A stretch of 36,179 nt of DNA from an uncultured Flavobacteriaceae bacterium (GTDB lineage Bacteria > Bacteroidota > Bacteroidia > Flavobacteriales > Flavobacteriaceae). The position numbers and the translations under genes were made by a program. The stretch is taken from positions 1 to 36,179 of the forward strand of contig CALHCJ010000010.1 in NCBI GenBank assembly GCA_937936275.1, given 5' to 3'. The notes beneath the pieces are model-generated. The model was not told where the DNA came from. It did not search any database and worked only from the letters and a program-made list of their open reading frames with translations. Positions 1 to 9,815 of the stretch are shown in pieces (positions within the stretch are counted from its first letter, which is position 1; each line of letters begins with the position of its first letter).

Positions 1-249
1 GGAATCAATGTCTACAAATTGAGAAAAAATATTATTGTTGTCACTTCCTCCAGTATAATTGTTCGTAGGATGTTCTGATAAAACGTTATTAGCTATCATT
101 GTAACATCTCCATTTACCGCCTCAGAAAAGCGAGGAGTGAAAGTGGTTTGTACTTGAGCTAAGCCACTAAAAGCTATAAGTGAAAAAACTCCAAAAAAGA
201 AGAGTAATTGAAATGTTTTGGTGTTTGGGGTAATATTCTGCATAAGCAT
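1..249 (-). CDS. N-terminal fragment of a large secreted surface/adhesin-like protein (truncated by window edge)
   Basis: Open minus frame from ATG at 249 to position 1: MLMQNITPNTKTFQLLFFFGVFSLIAFSGLAQVQTTFTPRFSEAVNGDVTMIANNVLSEHPTNNYTGGSDNNN...; signal peptide followed by an N-terminus resembling large flavobacterial exported repeat proteins. Not in the ORF track because it runs off the edge. Confidence 0.6.
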   Translation of the reverse strand, partial: MLMQNITPNTKTFQLLFFFGVFSLIAFSGLAQVQTTFTPRFSEAVNGDVTMIANNVLSEHPTNNYTGGSDNNNIFSQFVDIDS

Positions 250-604
250 GCCTTTAGAAACCGTATTCAACAAAGCATAGAGAAATAACTTCTCAAAAAG
301 TTGTAAAGAAATTATAAAATCTGTGGTTGAAGTACGTTGGTTAGGTTTAGATTTGGTTTTATAGTTTTAGGTTAAATTGTAAGTCAAAGAACGGAGGAAA
401 GACATCATTATTGTTAAAAAAAAGTTGAAACCATCTGTTTTTCAGGTAATTGACAGAATATTCGTTTAGGCGTAGGAATTTTTAGACAAGCGGCAATACT
501 GCTTTTTAATGGCGTTTCGTTGAATGGTATATTACTATCTGTGAACGAAAGAGTAAGAAAGCAAAACAAAGATTTTTTTACTTCAAATTGAGTGATGTAA
601 AAGG

Positions 605-640
605 AAAAGTCCTTCACAAATATGCTTGTGAAGGACTTTT
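605..640 (+). terminator. Strong Rho-independent-type hairpin
   Basis: AAAAGTCCTTCACAA (605-619) - loop ATATGC - TTGTGAAGGACTTTT (626-640): perfect 15-bp inverted repeat followed by TATATAT. Confidence 0.75.
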
Positions 641-810
641 TATATATAGACGCTCTCGCGGAATGAAAAATATATACGTATTAAATGATCATTTTAGACT
701 TCATCTAAAGCAATAATAATCGCGATTGATTTTAAAGCTTTTAGCACTAAGGTAGAAATACCGATTTTTACTAACTTTAAACCCTGTTCATCCAATTGCG
801 AATAGAATTT

Positions 811-2151
811 ATGATACAAACTTCAAAAAACATCGCCATCATCGGTTCTGGCCTAGTAGGTTCACTTTTAGCTATCTACTTAAGAAAATTAGGTCATAAG
901 ATTACAGTTTTTGATCGTAGACCTGATATTCGAAATATTGAGTTTTCTGGTCGTTCCATTAACTTAGCGATGAGTAATAGAGGCTGGAAATCACTGCGAG
1001 CGGTTGATATTGAAAGTGATGTTAAAAAGATCGCAATTCCTTTAGATAAACGTGCTATGCATGTTATTGGTCAACCTGAATATTATCAAAAGTATGGAAA
1101 AGACGGTGAAGCGATATGGTCAATTTCACGTGGTGTGCTAAATCGAAAAATGATTGATTTAGCTGAATGTGCTGGTGTGAATTTCAAATTTGAGGAAAAA
1201 GTATGGGATGTTGATTTGCCTGAAGCTCAACTATACACGGGAGAAACTGAGAAAGGGGAGTGGAAGGAATATCAATATGATCTTATTTTTGGTTGTGATG
1301 GCGCTTTTTCACGGGTACGGCATAAAATGCAAAGACGTAGTCGTTTTGATTATTCACAAGATTTTATTGATGTTGGTTACAAAGAACTAACAATTCCAGC
1401 CAATGAAGATGGTACGCATAAGCTTGATAAAAATTCATTTCACATTTGGCCAAGAGGTAAATTTATGCTGATTGCCATGCCCAATTTAGATGGTAGCTTT
1501 ACTTGTACACTCTTTATGCCATTTGAAGGGGAAGTATCTTTTGAGAATATAAAAACCAAAGAACAGGCCAAAACATTCTTTTTATCCTATTTTCCAAATG
1601 TCATGCAGGTTATGGATGACTTGTTAGAAGATTTCTTTAAAAATCCTACCAGTGCCATGGTTACCATGAAATGTTACCCATGGACGTATTGGGATAAAGT
1701 CGCTCTAGTTGGTGATTCAGCACATGCCGTGGTACCGTTTTATGGTCAGGGGATGAATGCAGGCTTCGAAGATATTTATGTTTTGAATCAAATCATCGCA
1801 AAACATGGTGATGATTGGGAGGCAATCTTTCAAGAATACCAAAAAGAACGCAAACCAAATGCTGACGCCATAGCCGAATTAAGTTATCGCAATTTTATAG
1901 AGATGAGTAGCAAAACCGCTGATCCGAAATTCTTATTGCAGAAGAAAATAGAGAAATCTTTCGCTAAGAAGCATCCTGAAAAATGGATGCCAGTATATTC
2001 TAGGGTGACTTTTTCTGATAGACCATATTCAGAAGCTTTAGCCATAGGTGATGAACAAGAAAAAATCATGCAGAAAGTAATGAAAATACCAGATATTGAA
2101 TCCATTTGGGAGCATGAGGTGGTAGAAAAGAAAATACTCAGCTTACTTTAG
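811..2151 (+). CDS. kmo: Kynurenine 3-monooxygenase (FAD-dependent)
   Basis: GSGLVGSLLAIYLRKLGHKITVFDRRPD Rossmann motif, FSGRSINLAMSNRGW, ALVGDSAHAVVPFYGQGMNAGFED. ATG at 811 preferred over the TTG at 796. Confidence 0.92.
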   Translation: MIQTSKNIAIIGSGLVGSLLAIYLRKLGHKITVFDRRPDIRNIEFSGRSINLAMSNRGWKSLRAVDIESDVKKIAIPLDKRAMHVIGQPEYYQKYGKDGEAIWSISRGVLNRKMIDLAECAGVNFKFEEKVWDVDLPEAQLYTGETEKGEWKEYQYDLIFGCDGAFSRVRHKMQRRSRFDYSQDFIDVGYKELTIPANEDGTHKLDKNSFHIWPRGKFMLIAMPNLDGSFTCTLFMPFEGEVSFENIKTKEQAKTFFLSYFPNVMQVMDDLLEDFFKNPTSAMVTMKCYPWTYWDKVALVGDSAHAVVPFYGQGMNAGFEDIYVLNQIIAKHGDDWEAIFQEYQKERKPNADAIAELSYRNFIEMSSKTADPKFLLQKKIEKSFAKKHPEKWMPVYSRVTFSDRPYSEALAIGDEQEKIMQKVMKIPDIESIWEHEVVEKKILSLL

Positions 2152-2582
2152 TCGATACCTTTTGAATCGGTAATTTCCGTTTTTCGCATGGGCATACTAT
2201 CAATTAGCGAAAATATTTCTTTTGGATTTACGATAAAAGCTTCCTTCAGTTTTAATCCTCCATCTTTACCAATAAGAACAAGGCCATTAAAGTCAGATAG
2301 GTCATAAGTAGAAATAATGGTGTCTGCACTTAAATCCATTATTTGTTTCCTATCGTTATAAACTAGATCATCTGTAATGATTAAGAGGAGTACTTCTCTT
2401 TCTTCGAGTTGTGTGCGATCTGCGTTCAATCTTTTCAATTGGGCTTGCAACCAATCTGATTCGAAAGTATTTGATTTTAAGAGGATGATTCGGTTTTTCC
2501 ACTGATAAACATCCAAATCTTGTGCTTTAATTTTAGAGCTCATTAAAGCAAATACAACAATTAAAAATAAAACTGAGCGCAT
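2148..2582 (-). CDS. DUF4174-like secreted protein
   Basis: Signal peptide, then LDVYQWKNRIILLKSN...LLLIITDD...VLIGKDGGLKLK, resembling the DUF4174 family. Confidence 0.75.
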   Translation of the reverse strand: MRSVLFLIVVFALMSSKIKAQDLDVYQWKNRIILLKSNTFESDWLQAQLKRLNADRTQLEEREVLLLIITDDLVYNDRKQIMDLSADTIISTYDLSDFNGLVLIGKDGGLKLKEAFIVNPKEIFSLIDSMPMRKTEITDSKGID

Positions 2583-2617
2583 TAATGTAAATTGAATGTC
2601 TTAAAATTAATCAAAAA

Positions 2618-2643
2618 AGCCATCCCTTTTGTGAGAGATGGCT
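2618..2643 (-). terminator. Intrinsic terminator downstream of the DUF164-like gene
   Basis: On the minus strand AGCCATCTC-TCACAAAA-GGGATGGCT followed by TTTTTTGATT. Confidence 0.7.
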
Positions 2644-2668
2644 ATAAAATATAGTAAATGGAATTAAA

Positions 2669-3448
2669 CTATAGTTTTTTAAACATTTTTTCCATTTTTA
2701 CCTGTTCTTCTTCTGCTAACACAGGGTCAACCAAAATTCGACCACTATGCTCATCAGTAATGATTTTTTTTCGTGAAGCGATCTCCACTTGAACTTGTGG
2801 AGGAATAGTGAAAAACGAACCACCAGAAGCACCTCTTTCGATGGGCACTACAGCTAAACCATTCTTTACATTTGTTCTAATACGATTATAGGCTTTCACT
2901 AATCGCTCTTCAATATCTTTCTGAAATTTGGCAGATTTATCAAGTAACGCTTTTTCTTCCTTTTCAGTCTCTGCTAAAATAGCATTCAATTCGCTCTTTT
3001 TATGCTTCAAGTGCGATTCACGTTCTGCTAATTTTTCTTTCGTTTCAGATACAATGACCTTCTTCTGTTCGATTTGAGCTTTAAATTCTTTAATGTTTTT
3101 TTCAGCCAATTGAATTTCAAGCTCTTGAAATTCTAACTCCTTGCTTATAGAGTTAAATTCACGACTGTTTCTAACATTTTTTTGCTGCTCTGTATATTTC
3201 TTAATTAAAGCCTTTGATTCATCGATCAAGTTTTTCTTGGCAGTAATCTCAAAATTTACAGTTTCAACATCGGTCTTCAATTTATCCATTCTTGTTTTCA
3301 GACCCAACACTTCATCTTCTAGATCTTCAACTTCTAATGGAAGTTCACCACGAACACTTCTGATTTCATCAACCCTAGAGTCAATTAATTGCAAATCATA
3401 TAGTGCTCTTAACTTATCTTCTACAGTAGCTTCTGCTTTTTTTGCCAT
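2669..3448 (-). CDS. DUF164/HP0958-like coiled-coil protein with degenerate C-terminal zinc ribbon
   Basis: Long Glu/Lys-rich coiled coil and C-terminal ribbon region ERGASGGSFFTIPPQVQVEIASRKKIITDEHSGRILVD; next to a Nif3-like gene, as in HP0958/HP0959. Confidence 0.85.
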   Translation of the reverse strand: MAKKAEATVEDKLRALYDLQLIDSRVDEIRSVRGELPLEVEDLEDEVLGLKTRMDKLKTDVETVNFEITAKKNLIDESKALIKKYTEQQKNVRNSREFNSISKELEFQELEIQLAEKNIKEFKAQIEQKKVIVSETKEKLAERESHLKHKKSELNAILAETEKEEKALLDKSAKFQKDIEERLVKAYNRIRTNVKNGLAVVPIERGASGGSFFTIPPQVQVEIASRKKIITDEHSGRILVDPVLAEEEQVKMEKMFKKL

Positions 3449-3450
3449 AT

Positions 3451-4545
3451 CTATAAATACTTGATTGGATTGGTTTTACTTTCCGCTAAACGGATTGCAA
3501 AATTAGGAATTTTTTTCGTAAGATAATCAACTAAAAGGTTTTTTGTAAATTGCTCAGTTTCAAAGTGTCCGATATCTGCGATCACCATTTGGTCTTCTGC
3601 CTCATAAAACTGGTGATACTTTACATCTGCCGTAATAAAAACATCAGCTCCAGCGGCTTTTGCGGCTGCTATTGCGAAAGCACCGCTACCTCCTAATACG
3701 GCAACTTTTTGTACTGGTTTTTCAATCAATTTTGAGTGTTTTATTCCTTCAGCATGCATGGTTTGCTTTACATGATTTAGAAATGTTAGTTCATCTACAG
3801 ATTTTTTCAATGATCCTATCATGCCCATGCCGATATGTTGATTGCTATTTTCGAGTGAATATACTTCGTAGGCAACCTCTTCGTAAGGATGATTTTTAAA
3901 AAGAGCATTCAAAACTTTTTGTTCTTGTGATTTTTGATAAGTAATATGAATTTGAGTTTCATCTTCAAAGTGAATTTCACCTATTTCACCTATTGAGGGA
4001 TTGGCAGAAACACCTGCCCGAAAACTTCCCGTACCCTCATTGATAAAACTACAATGGTCATAGTTGCCTATGCTTCCGGCTCCTGCTTCAAATAAAGCAG
4101 CTTTTACTTTGTCAACATCTTTTTTAGGAACATAAGTCGTTAGTTTTTTAATGGTTTTTTTTTGTGGAATTAGTATTTTCGGATTTTCTATTCCTAAAAC
4201 TTCACAGATTTTTGCATTAACTCCATGCTGTGAATTATCTAAAGCAGTATGCATGCTATAGATTGCTATATTGTTTTGAATCGCTTTGAGAACCACACGT
4301 TCCACATAGGTTTTTCCTGTTATTTTTTTAAGTCCCTTAAATATAATTGGATGAAAGCTAACCACAAGATTACATTTTGTTATAATCGCTTCATCAATGA
4401 CGTTTTCTAATGTATCTAAAGTGACTAAAATACCCGTTACTTCGTTATTTTGATCTCCGACTAAAAGTCCAACATTATCAAAATCTTCCGCATATGATAA
4501 CGGAGCTAGTTCTTCGAGTATTTGGGTAACTTCTTTTACAATCAT
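3451..4545 (-). CDS. Nif3-like dinuclear metal center hexameric protein
   Basis: EDFDNVGLLVGDQ, VSFHPIIFKGLKKITG, IYSMHTALDNSQHGVN, DVFITADVKYHQFYEAEDQMVIADIGHFETEQF. Confidence 0.92.
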   Translation of the reverse strand: MIVKEVTQILEELAPLSYAEDFDNVGLLVGDQNNEVTGILVTLDTLENVIDEAIITKCNLVVSFHPIIFKGLKKITGKTYVERVVLKAIQNNIAIYSMHTALDNSQHGVNAKICEVLGIENPKILIPQKKTIKKLTTYVPKKDVDKVKAALFEAGAGSIGNYDHCSFINEGTGSFRAGVSANPSIGEIGEIHFEDETQIHITYQKSQEQKVLNALFKNHPYEEVAYEVYSLENSNQHIGMGMIGSLKKSVDELTFLNHVKQTMHAEGIKHSKLIEKPVQKVAVLGGSGAFAIAAAKAAGADVFITADVKYHQFYEAEDQMVIADIGHFETEQFTKNLLVDYLTKKIPNFAIRLAESKTNPIKYL

Positions 4546-4593
4546 TCCGTAATTTTAAGATGCTCAAAGATAAAATATTATACTTTCGCTCTA

Positions 4594-5601
4594 ATGTGGT
4601 TGATTAGAAAAATACTTTTCCCTTTTTCATTGATTTATGGAATGATCGTATACGTACGAAATCGATTTTATGATTGGGGAATATTTTCGGCTAAATCTTA
4701 TAGCGTACCCATTATTTGCATCGGAAACTTAAGTGTTGGTGGTACAGGTAAAACGCCAATGGTTGAATTATTTATAGAGCTATTGCAAAGAGATTATAAA
4801 GTTGCCGTTTTAAGCAGGGGGTATAAAAGAAAATCAAAGGGATACTTTTTAGCAGATGCTGCCAGTTCTCCAGAACAACTCGGTGATGAACCTTTTCAAA
4901 TTCATTCAAAGTTTACTGATATTTCAGTAGCTGTTGATGCTAATAGGCAAAACGGAGTGGTAAAACTTCAGGAAGCAGTACAACCCGATGTTATTATCTT
5001 AGATGATGCCTTTCAACATCGAAAGATTACTCCTGGTTTTTCTGTTTTGTTGACTGCTTTCGACAGTATATACACACGTGATTGGTATTTGCCGACAGGA
5101 AACCTAAGAGATAGTAAGCGAGAGGCGCGACGGGCAGATGTTTTAGTGGTAACAAAATGTCCGATAGATAGTTCAGAAGCGGAGCGCTTAAATATTAGAC
5201 GTACGCTGGCACCAGAAGAGGGACAAATAACTGTATTCAGTTATTTGGCATACGATAGTCAACTTGGAGGTACAGGAACACTAAAAACTATTGCTGATTT
5301 AGAACATAAGGAAGTGACCCTGGTAACTGGTATCGCAAACCCCAAACCGTTGTTAAATTTTTTAACCAGCCTAGGGGTTTCATTTGAACACTATTCTTTC
5401 AACGATCATCATTTTTTTTCTAAAGATGAAATAGAAAGGTTAGCGTCTAAAACCAATATTTTGACTACTGAAAAGGATTTTGTGAGACTTAAAGATGCCT
5501 TAAATAACATCAATTACATTGCGGTGAAACACGAATTTTTCGGGGATGGCTTGGAAAGCTTACAAAGTGGTTTAAAAGAATTTATGAGCCAGTATTTCTA
5601 A
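4594..5601 (+). CDS. lpxK: Tetraacyldisaccharide 4'-kinase
   Basis: VPIICIGNLSVGGTGKTPMVE, VAVLSRGYKRKSKGY, LGDEPFQIHSK, ILDDAFQHRKI. ATG at 4594 preferred over the ORF-track start. Confidence 0.93.
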   Translation: MWLIRKILFPFSLIYGMIVYVRNRFYDWGIFSAKSYSVPIICIGNLSVGGTGKTPMVELFIELLQRDYKVAVLSRGYKRKSKGYFLADAASSPEQLGDEPFQIHSKFTDISVAVDANRQNGVVKLQEAVQPDVIILDDAFQHRKITPGFSVLLTAFDSIYTRDWYLPTGNLRDSKREARRADVLVVTKCPIDSSEAERLNIRRTLAPEEGQITVFSYLAYDSQLGGTGTLKTIADLEHKEVTLVTGIANPKPLLNFLTSLGVSFEHYSFNDHHFFSKDEIERLASKTNILTTEKDFVRLKDALNNINYIAVKHEFFGDGLESLQSGLKEFMSQYF

Positions 5602-7813
5602 CTTTTTTGCTAAAGATATTCTCACCTATTTTCTGATAAAAAACTTCTGGCTTAAAAGGTTTTGTGACCACATCGTTGCATCCTGCTGCATAAAAACTTT
5701 CTAAACTATCATCTAAAGAGATGGCAGTTAAAGCAATGATGGGCGTCATTTTATCGAATTTACGTATGCGTATCGTAGCCTCTTCACCACTAATTCCTGG
5801 CATATGAATATCCATGAGTACAGCATCGTAGGTATTATTTTTCACTAACTCAACTGCTTCCATTCCATTACTTGCGATATCACTTGTAATTTCTTTTTTG
5901 GTAAGCATTTTTTTCGTAATTACCTGATTGATTTTGTTGTCTTCAACAATAAGTATGTGTAGTCCTTTAAATTCAAAATCTTGCTGCGTAATTTCAAAAG
6001 GGATATCATCAACCAGACTATCTTTACTTTTCAGTTCTAATTCAAAAAAGAAAGAACTACCTTTTCCCTCTTCACTTTCGAGTTGAATTTTACTTCCAAA
6101 TAAACCCAATAAGCTCTTTACAATAGTAAGGCCTAAACCGGTTCCACCATATTCTCTATTAATTTGAATAGAGCCTTGTTCAAAGCCCTCAAAAATACTT
6201 TCTTGCTTTTCTTTTGATATTCCTATGCCAGTATCAGCTACTTCAAAGTATAAGGTTACGTCTTCATCTTCTTTTTTCAACATCTTGGCAATAACCGTAA
6301 CTTCACCATTCTTAGTAAACTTTAGTGCATTACCCACCAAATTCATAAAAATTTGAGAAAGTTTGATAGGGTCACTCATTAAATGGTTTGGAATGCTTTC
6401 GTCATAGTTTAGAATAATCTTTGAGTCATTTGCTTTAGCACTTTGTTTTAAGGAATCGATGACTTCTTGCAGTGTCCGTTTCAAGTTGAAATCAACATTG
6501 AGAGGCTCTAACTTGTCCGCATCAATCTTATTAATTTGTAGAATATCATTGATAAAGTTCAATAGATAATCACCAGAGAATTTAAGTGCTTTGAGGTGTT
6601 CTTGTTGACTCTTGCTTGGGTTTTCTTCTAATAATAGGTGCGTTAAACCTGTAACAGCATATAAGGGAGTTCGTAGTTCATGGCTAACGGTAGACAAGAA
6701 GTTAGTTTTAGCCTCCATCGCATTAACAGCTTCATCTCTTGCAGACTGCAATTCGCTATTTTTAGTCTGTAATAGATCATTCGTCTTTAATTTTATTTGA
6801 TTGTTACGATAAAGAGATACGGCTAAAAGGGAAATAATTATTAAAAAAGCAGAGACTAGAATAACAATAATTTCTGACCGATTCGTTTCATCGGTGAGAT
6901 CTTCAATCTGTTTATCTTGCTTATTTATTTGGTTAGTCATGAACTCAAACTGAATTTTATCTGCCGTTTTTGCTTCAGTTTTTATTTTTTCTATATTAAA
7001 GAGAGAATCTTTGATGCCTCCCAAATTTTCGTTGTTTTCAAGCGCTAAGTCAAAACGCCCCATTTTTTTATATATCTCTGCTAACAGTTCATTTGCTTCT
7101 TTAATCTCCCTAAAAAAATTATTTGCTTTGGCTAGCTTAAGAGCATTTTCACCATCCAATGCAGCCTCTCCAAGCTTCTCTGTTTTTAACCGAAGTTGGG
7201 CCATTCCTATGTGCGCTCTTGCTGCTAAATATTCTTTTTCGTAAATATCTGTATTTGCAATGAGCGAATTGTAATTTTTAGACGCTACTTCATATTTCTC
7301 AAGATCAACATAAATGTCAGCCTCCAACAACAAAATATGATTAAAAAAGTTTCGATCATTGTTGAGTTGTTTTGCTTCTTCGAGCATAAATATCGCCTGA
7401 AAATTGTTCTCTTTTCGATGCAACATTTTTGCCTCTACGTATTTAAAAATGGCATCTCCATAGGGGTATTCGATATCTTTGAGTAGTGTGTTTGAACGAC
7501 CCCAAAAGACTTCGGCGCTTTCCTCTTTATTTAACTGTAAATAGAGTAGTGCTAGTTTGTGATAACTATCAATTAGCGACTTAATGTCATTATTCTGTTC
7601 AGCTAGTTCAGAGGCTTTATTTAATGAAACTAAAGCAAAATCTAATTTGTTTTGGTTCTGAAGAACTCTCGCCTTGTCAAAATGCGTAGTGACATTTACG
7701 TTTGTCGCATTTGCTGTGCTATCTGTTTGGGCATTAACACCATAAACTAGTGTGCCCAGAAGTACTAGAGTCGCCAACTTTTTTAGCTCAATATGTAATT
7801 TTAAAAATCTCAA
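5582..7813 (-). CDS. Hybrid sensor histidine kinase/response regulator with N-terminal TPR-like sensor
   Basis: Signal peptide, TPR-like helices, TM helix (IIVILVSAFLIIISLLAVSLY), H-box FLSTVSHELRTPL, N-box NLVGNALKFTKNG, GGTGLGL, receiver VLMDIHMPGISG...TKPF. TTG start, overlapping the upstream GAPDH stop. Confidence 0.92.
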   Translation of the reverse strand: MRFLKLHIELKKLATLVLLGTLVYGVNAQTDSTANATNVNVTTHFDKARVLQNQNKLDFALVSLNKASELAEQNNDIKSLIDSYHKLALLYLQLNKEESAEVFWGRSNTLLKDIEYPYGDAIFKYVEAKMLHRKENNFQAIFMLEEAKQLNNDRNFFNHILLLEADIYVDLEKYEVASKNYNSLIANTDIYEKEYLAARAHIGMAQLRLKTEKLGEAALDGENALKLAKANNFFREIKEANELLAEIYKKMGRFDLALENNENLGGIKDSLFNIEKIKTEAKTADKIQFEFMTNQINKQDKQIEDLTDETNRSEIIVILVSAFLIIISLLAVSLYRNNQIKLKTNDLLQTKNSELQSARDEAVNAMEAKTNFLSTVSHELRTPLYAVTGLTHLLLEENPSKSQQEHLKALKFSGDYLLNFINDILQINKIDADKLEPLNVDFNLKRTLQEVIDSLKQSAKANDSKIILNYDESIPNHLMSDPIKLSQIFMNLVGNALKFTKNGEVTVIAKMLKKEDEDVTLYFEVADTGIGISKEKQESIFEGFEQGSIQINREYGGTGLGLTIVKSLLGLFGSKIQLESEEGKGSSFFFELELKSKDSLVDDIPFEITQQDFEFKGLHILIVEDNKINQVITKKMLTKKEITSDIASNGMEAVELVKNNTYDAVLMDIHMPGISGEEATIRIRKFDKMTPIIALTAISLDDSLESFYAAGCNDVVTKPFKPEVFYQKIGENIFSKKVRNTGS

Positions 7814-8820
7814 ACGTATTTTTTATTCACCAAAACGTCAATTAAATCTATGATACGACTGCTATAGCCTGTTTCATTGTCATACCAACCAATGATTTTC
7901 ACCATTTTTCCTATCACGGACGTCATCTGTGAATCAAACGTACAAGAATAAGAACTATTGTTGATATCAATAGATACAATTGGGTCTTCCGTATAAAGAA
8001 GAACTTTTTTTAGTTCATTTTTCGAAATTCTTTCAAAAGTATCATTAATTTCTTGAATATTTGTAGGTCTTTTAACATTGAAAGTGATATCGGTAAGAGA
8101 CCCATTCGGTACAGGAACTCGAATTCCGCAGCCTCCAATTACATCCGCTAGTTCAGGAAAAATCTTCGTTAAGGCCTTTGCTGCGCCCGTCGTTGTGGGA
8201 ACTATTGACTGTGACGCTGCTCTTGCTCTTCTTAAATCATGATGGGGTTGATCGTGTAAACTTTGATCAGAAGTATAAGAATGAATAGTTGTAATATATG
8301 CTTGTTCAATACCACACAACTCGTTGATCACTTTGATCATTGGTGCCGCATTATTCGTTGTGCATGAAGCGTTTGAAATAATATCATCTGCTTTGGTGAT
8401 ATCATTTTCATTTATGCCATATACGATCATTTTGATATCATCATCTGCTGGCGGCACCGACAATATCACTTTTTTCGCACCATTTTTTATATGGTGTTTT
8501 AAAGCATCATGTGATTTGAATTTGCCAGAACATTCCACAACGATGTCTACTTTGTGATTCTGCCAGTTGATGGTTTCAGGTGAGGTTTCATTGGATAATG
8601 AAATAGATTTGCCATCTACGATAATATTGCCTTCTGAATAATTGATACCCTTCTTGAAAACACCATGTATACTATCATATTTTAAGAGATGAGATAGTGT
8701 TCTAGCATCAGCAAGATCATTTATAGCAACAACTTCTAGATGTGCTTGTTCACTTAAAAGACGAAATAAGGTGCGACCAATTCTCCCGAATCCATTTATG
8801 CCTATGGTTGTTATTTTCAT
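7810..8820 (-). CDS. gap: Glyceraldehyde-3-phosphate dehydrogenase, type I (divergent paralog)
   Basis: IGINGFGRIGRTLFR, NASCTTN active-site Cys, TTIHSYTSDQSLHD, RRARAASQSIVPTTTGAAKA, WYDNETGYSSR. Confidence 0.92.
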   Translation of the reverse strand: MKITTIGINGFGRIGRTLFRLLSEQAHLEVVAINDLADARTLSHLLKYDSIHGVFKKGINYSEGNIIVDGKSISLSNETSPETINWQNHKVDIVVECSGKFKSHDALKHHIKNGAKKVILSVPPADDDIKMIVYGINENDITKADDIISNASCTTNNAAPMIKVINELCGIEQAYITTIHSYTSDQSLHDQPHHDLRRARAASQSIVPTTTGAAKALTKIFPELADVIGGCGIRVPVPNGSLTDITFNVKRPTNIQEINDTFERISKNELKKVLLYTEDPIVSIDINNSSYSCTFDSQMTSVIGKMVKIIGWYDNETGYSSRIIDLIDVLVNKKYV

Positions 8821-8861
8821 ACATATAATGTTTAAGGAAGGAAAAACTAAAAGAATTTTAG

Positions 8862-9734
8862 CTAGTGGATATGCTTATGAGCTTTGTAGGAAGAGCGAAC
8901 CAATGCACCACTTTCCACATGACGGAATCCCATTTCGAGACCTAATTCTTCGTATTTTTTGAATTGCTCTGGTAAGATAAATTCCTTCACTGGTAGATGT
9001 TTTTTAGAGGGCTGTAGGTATTGACCAATGGTAACGACATCAACATTGGCTTTCCGAAGATCTTCCATAGTCTCAATGACTTCTTCTTCTAGCTCTCCTA
9101 AGCCTAACATGATACCTGATTTGGTTCGGTTTACGCCCTCTCCAAGGTATCTTAAAACTTCTAGGCTGCGTTCATATTTGGCCTGTATCCGTACTTCACG
9201 AGTAAGTCTTTTAACAGTTTCCATATTATGAGAAACCACCTCAGGTTGCACTTCTATTATGCGGTCTATATGACGTTCTATACCCTGAAAATCAGGAATC
9301 AAAGTCTCTAAAGTAGTTTCAGGATTCATTCGTCGAATGGCTTTCACCGTTTCTGCCCAAATGATGGAGCCCATATCTTTTAAGTCATCGCGATCTACAG
9401 AAGTAACCACAGCATGTTTAATTCCCATAATTTTAATGGAGCGTGCTACTTTTTCAGGTTCTGCCCAATCCACATCCTCAGGTCGTCCTGTTTTAACTCC
9501 ACAGAACCCACATGAACGGGTACAGACGTTTCCTAAAATCATAAATGTTGCGGTGCCTTCTCCCCAACATTCCCCCATATTAGGACAGCTGCCAGAGGTA
9601 CAGATGGTATGTAAATCGTATTTCTCTACAAGGCCTCTTAGTTGTGTGTATTTTTTACCTGTTGGAAGTTTTACACGCAACCACTTTGGCTTTCCTTTTG
9701 GGGGTAAAACACTATTTAGGGTATCTGAACTCAT
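8862..9734 (-). CDS. lipA: Lipoyl synthase (radical SAM)
   Basis: [36 protein letters not shown]: both Fe-S cluster motifs. ATG at 9734 preferred over the upstream GTG. Confidence 0.96.
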   Translation of the reverse strand: MSSDTLNSVLPPKGKPKWLRVKLPTGKKYTQLRGLVEKYDLHTICTSGSCPNMGECWGEGTATFMILGNVCTRSCGFCGVKTGRPEDVDWAEPEKVARSIKIMGIKHAVVTSVDRDDLKDMGSIIWAETVKAIRRMNPETTLETLIPDFQGIERHIDRIIEVQPEVVSHNMETVKRLTREVRIQAKYERSLEVLRYLGEGVNRTKSGIMLGLGELEEEVIETMEDLRKANVDVVTIGQYLQPSKKHLPVKEFILPEQFKKYEELGLEMGFRHVESGALVRSSYKAHKHIH

Positions 9735-9815
9735 CACAATATTTTGTACAAATATACGAACTATTCAGAGGATATTTTGAAGGTTTTGCAAGCGAGATGA
9801 TGTGTTTAAAGATCG

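Noticed and set aside
389-410. GGAGGAAAGAC similar to the RNase P RNA core GAGGAAAGUCC
   Set aside because: The match stops after a few bases and no matching distal conserved region was found; not enough to call rnpB.
414-617. 67-aa minus-strand ORF in the ORF track
   Set aside because: Its start codon lies in the stem of the 605-640 terminator hairpin; composition is unremarkable and no family is recognised.
3141-3464. 107-aa plus-strand ORF antisense to the DUF164-like gene
   Set aside because: Antisense shadow of a well-supported coding sequence; same reasoning applies to other internal opposite-strand ORFs (e.g. 9337-9780, 16841-17224, 28783-29292).
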